The notes beneath the pieces are model-generated. The model was not told where the DNA came from. It ran no database searches and worked only from the letters and a program-made list of their open reading frames with translations. Both the position numbers and the translations under genes were made by a program. DNA of 64,000 nt from contig NC_132883.1 in NCBI RefSeq assembly GCF_030463535.1, positions 34,424,741 through 34,488,740 on the forward strand, written 5' to 3'. Within the stretch, counting starts at the first letter, position 1. Every line of letters begins with the position of its first letter. This DNA comes from Salminus brasiliensis. Lineage: Eukaryota; Chordata; Actinopteri; Characiformes; Bryconidae. Of this stretch, positions 44,994-64,000 are shown piece after piece.

Positions 44994-46547
44994 CAAGAAT
45001 TAAGAATGAAATAGGGCCAGGACAATGTAATCTCCTATGACCCGGTTTGACGATTATTTACCAGGGTTTTATGGCGAATCGAACCTAAATATGTCCCACT
45101 TTGTATCTCCTAGGTTAGCATTGTCCCTGGTTACCAGTTGGTAAAAAAAAAAAGACACATTATGCTGTATTTTGCGCATCGAAGCTTCATGGAAACACAT
45201 CCACACATAGACGTTGGACAATAATGTGTGCTCAACTAATTTAATGACACACAGACAGAAGTGCTAATAAACTGTATAATACTACTTTTTTTGTTAGTGG
45301 TAAATTCTTGGTTAGTGAAGCTCTCCCGATTTTTCTGAGTAGGAATTGGTGCTTCCTTGTCCCCTTGCCTTAATGACACAATCCTGATCCCCTCAGTTCT
45401 CCTCCACTTCAGCCCATTCTTCCACAAACAATGTGCTTTTAGTCAAAGTAGAACACCACATTGACACTCAGTCCAGTATGAACTGTAGAGAGAATAGGAC
45501 CATATCTGTGTGCGACGGATTCATCATAGATGATGGAACATCGGGACACTCAGCAGCAGGTGAAATGCTCAAATGTACATCTAGTTAATGGAAGAATGGG
45601 CTGAAATGGATAGGAATCCTTACTTGACAGGACTGATGTTGTTAGAAACTTAACCAAGCATTAGTCTGGCTGAAGGTTATGTGAGCACATTTGAAAAGAG
45701 TGCAGTAGGTCTTATGCATATCGTGTGCATTTTGCATTCACATTAGATCAGAATATCTTCACACAGCTAGATTGAAACATTAAACATCATTAAAAGGCAA
45801 AACGACATTACCATTAAGCTTCAGAAGCGCCATCATTTGACTGGTTTCCAAAAGCAGGGTTGAATATTGCTATACTTGTGGTAATATTTTTTTTTATCAA
45901 AATACCCTAAAGATCATCAATGTCTTCAGACTTCAGAATTGTCTGGATTTGAGTGAATTTAATTAAATAAGTGGCTTATTAAACCTTGGGGGAGGGCTTG
46001 CCAGATCTGCACTGCATATGCATAAAGGGAGAAAAGTCTTGAAAGCTGCGTCTTTCAAGTTTAAAAATATGGTTGGTGAATGTGATATATTGCTGAGCTG
46101 GTTACTCTGTGGCTTCTTCTTGGGTAACATGCGGAATGGGCAATGACTGGCAGTGTACCAAAACAATTTCTTGAAACTCATTTTCTCCTCATGTCCTCTG
46201 TGCACATGGGTAAGGCAATGGAGAGGGATATGACTGCAAAAGGAGACTTTTTTTTTTTTGGCTGATATGTGAAGAATGTGGAAAAACCTCTCTTCGAAAA
46301 AGCCTTGTGGAAAACAAACATGCATTTCAGAGCTTTCCCAACAATTCCCGGGTCTAAGTCCCTGTAGCAAGCTATGCCCAAGAATGTCCATTGAAAGTCG
46401 GAGGGTTAAGAACAGAATTTTGCTTGATTGATCAACCCAGAGAGCTCCTTGTCTCCACTACCCTAAAAGGCACTATTTCTTCTTTCATTAGTTTTTGTTT
46501 GTTTGCTTTTTGTTTTTTCCCTGTTTTCCACTTTTTTTTAGAAAATG
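42769..46547 (-). other. Probable long 3' UTR of cacna1d
   Basis: No coding exon or recognised mobile element occurs in the 3.8 kb beyond the cacna1d stop. TTTATT at 42769-42774 (AATAAA on the minus strand) is a distal candidate signal, and TTTAAT at 45958-45963 (ATTAAA) is a proximal one. A T33 run at 44961-44993 would be an internal A33 in the transcript. The actual end cannot be told without transcript data. Confidence 0.4.
44961..44993. repeat. T33 homopolymer
   Basis: Thirty-three consecutive T bases in the presumed cacna1d 3' UTR. It may be the tail of a retroposed sequence or simple slippage. Confidence 0.92.
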
Positions 46548-62687
<16,140 letters not shown>

Positions 62688-64000
62688 CTGCTTAAAAATC
62701 AAAGGGCTAATGTTAAAACTTCCCTACAACACACCTTTTATCATGATATTTAACAGAACAGAAGATTAAATACACAAAGGCATCGTACTGTACTGTGAAA
62801 ACAATGTGCACACTGTCATCTGTCATACAGAGTTTACTGTTAAATTCCACATGCATGCTATCAAATTAAAATACTGTGATATGTGTCACAAATGACATAG
62901 CGGGTCATATGCATATGCAAGTGTTTATATACATTATCATATTTACAGCTATACGCAACCCTTGTATATGGGCACCACTGGTCAAATTTCATGTAAAAAA
63001 TGTAATAAATAGATTTTCTCCAAAGAACACATTTCGTCACATTTTAATGCAGAATTACTGTTTATTAGTGTAATATAACATTAAAATGAACATTTTCCAG
63101 GTACAATGGTTATGAATAAGTTATGTTATTGTCACTTAAAACATTAACAAAGTGTCATTTGAACAGGGGTGTCCAAACATTTAGCATATGATTGTACAAT
63201 CTCCTCCTTAAATACTGGCGCTGCAAGGCTAATTCTTTTGTTTTTCGCTATATACTTAAGACATTTGGGTTTGAGATCAAACTGAATATGTAAGATAATA
63301 GATTAGAGATTCAAAACCTTATTTTGCTTTTTCTTATACCTTTGCAGGTTTGCATGACTGCATGTCTTACATACCTTTATTACCATTATAAAATTTAGCA
63401 CTATGTAGATACATCACAAACAGCACAAATGCTTAGCACTGTGTAAGCACACATACATACTCAAAGGACCCCGTGATGTTTTCTCTTTCACCTAATTTAA
63501 AGTAAACGCGCTTGTTACTGTCAGAAAACTCACAATTACGGAGCACAATAATGCTACAACAATAATAATATTGAGCAACAAAAGGCTTTATTAGATAAAA
63601 ACTGCACTTTAAACACGTAGCAAAAGTAAGTGGCAAAGTAACTCACTGTTAACCTATAGGTAAGCTTACTGTGTTTTTATTTAAAAAGCAAAGTCAATTT
63701 ATTGGTCAATTTTAAAAGTCAGTTGTATATATTATATGTATTTTTGCCCATACTGCCAACACTTAGGATAGCCAAAAACATTGTGAATGAACAACAGTCC
63801 TTTTATTACTTCAATAAAAAGATAAAAAAAACATTCCATTATGCAGCTGTTTTATGCACACTGCAAAATGGAGCAAACCCTATCATGCTCCACTTTATAC
63901 ATGATGAAATTAAAGCTTTTAATGAAATTAAAGATTATGAAAAAGTACAGTCATTGTACTCTTGAAAATAGACAAATCCATACACCCATATCAAGTTATG
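62688..64000 (-). other. cacna1d intron running off the right edge
   Basis: No further calcium-channel exon (for example repeat IV S1-S3) was found to the end of the window. The sequence is AT-rich. ggggtgtccaaacatttagc near 63168 is the end of a dispersed repeat also seen near 1429 and 24987. The 87-codon frame at 63702-63965 resembles no known family. Confidence 0.6.

Overview
The window is vertebrate nuclear DNA, most likely from a ray-finned (teleost) fish. The genes have many short GT-AG exons, there is a selenoprotein with an in-frame TGA, and AT-rich introns are full of Tc1-like and hAT-like remnants, tRNA-derived SINE sequence, microsatellites and minisatellites of the kind common in fish. 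There is no bacterial or viral gene organisation and no CRISPR array.

Six protein-coding genes were assembled from exon reading frames and splice sites. Left to right: first exon of a theta-class glutathione S-transferase (minus, 207-318, runs off the left edge); selenok (plus, 3662-6765, 94 residues with Sec at 92); actr8 (plus, 9242-17644, 625 residues, 13 exons); il17rb (minus, 18812-26424, 526 residues, 11 coding exons); chdh (plus, 29486-40824, 602 residues, 7 coding exons); and the 3' half of an L-type calcium channel alpha-1D gene, cacna1d (minus, 46548-62687, 17 exons, from the repeat IV S3-S4 linker to the natural C-terminus; the 5' half lies beyond the right edge). Within each gene every exon junction keeps frame. 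selenok-actr8-il17rb-chdh-cacna1d is the same set, order and relative orientation as the human 3p21.1 block, read from the other end, which supports orthology.

The genes do not form one pathway. selenok encodes an ER-membrane selenoprotein, actr8 an INO80 chromatin-remodeller subunit, il17rb a cytokine receptor with a SEFIR domain, chdh a mitochondrial choline dehydrogenase, and cacna1d a voltage-gated calcium channel. il17rb and chdh are head to head and probably share a promoter region around 26425-26793. actr8/il17rb and chdh/cacna1d are convergent.

Between and inside the genes are a solo LTR with a perfect 5-bp target duplication (22467-22780), two hAT-type non-autonomous elements with 8-bp target duplications (41629-42527 and 56282-56472), several dead Tc1-like copies, a SINE, a LINE fragment, a directly duplicated ~650-bp block flanking the il17rb/chdh promoter, two minisatellites, and a 108-bp GT repeat that starts 4 bases after the actr8 stop codon. 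I found no convincing new multi-gene system. The points most worth a second look are the selenok recoding architecture, the UG repeat in the actr8 3' UTR, the potential RNA-editing codons in the calcium-channel IQ motif, and the duplicated blocks around the shared promoter.
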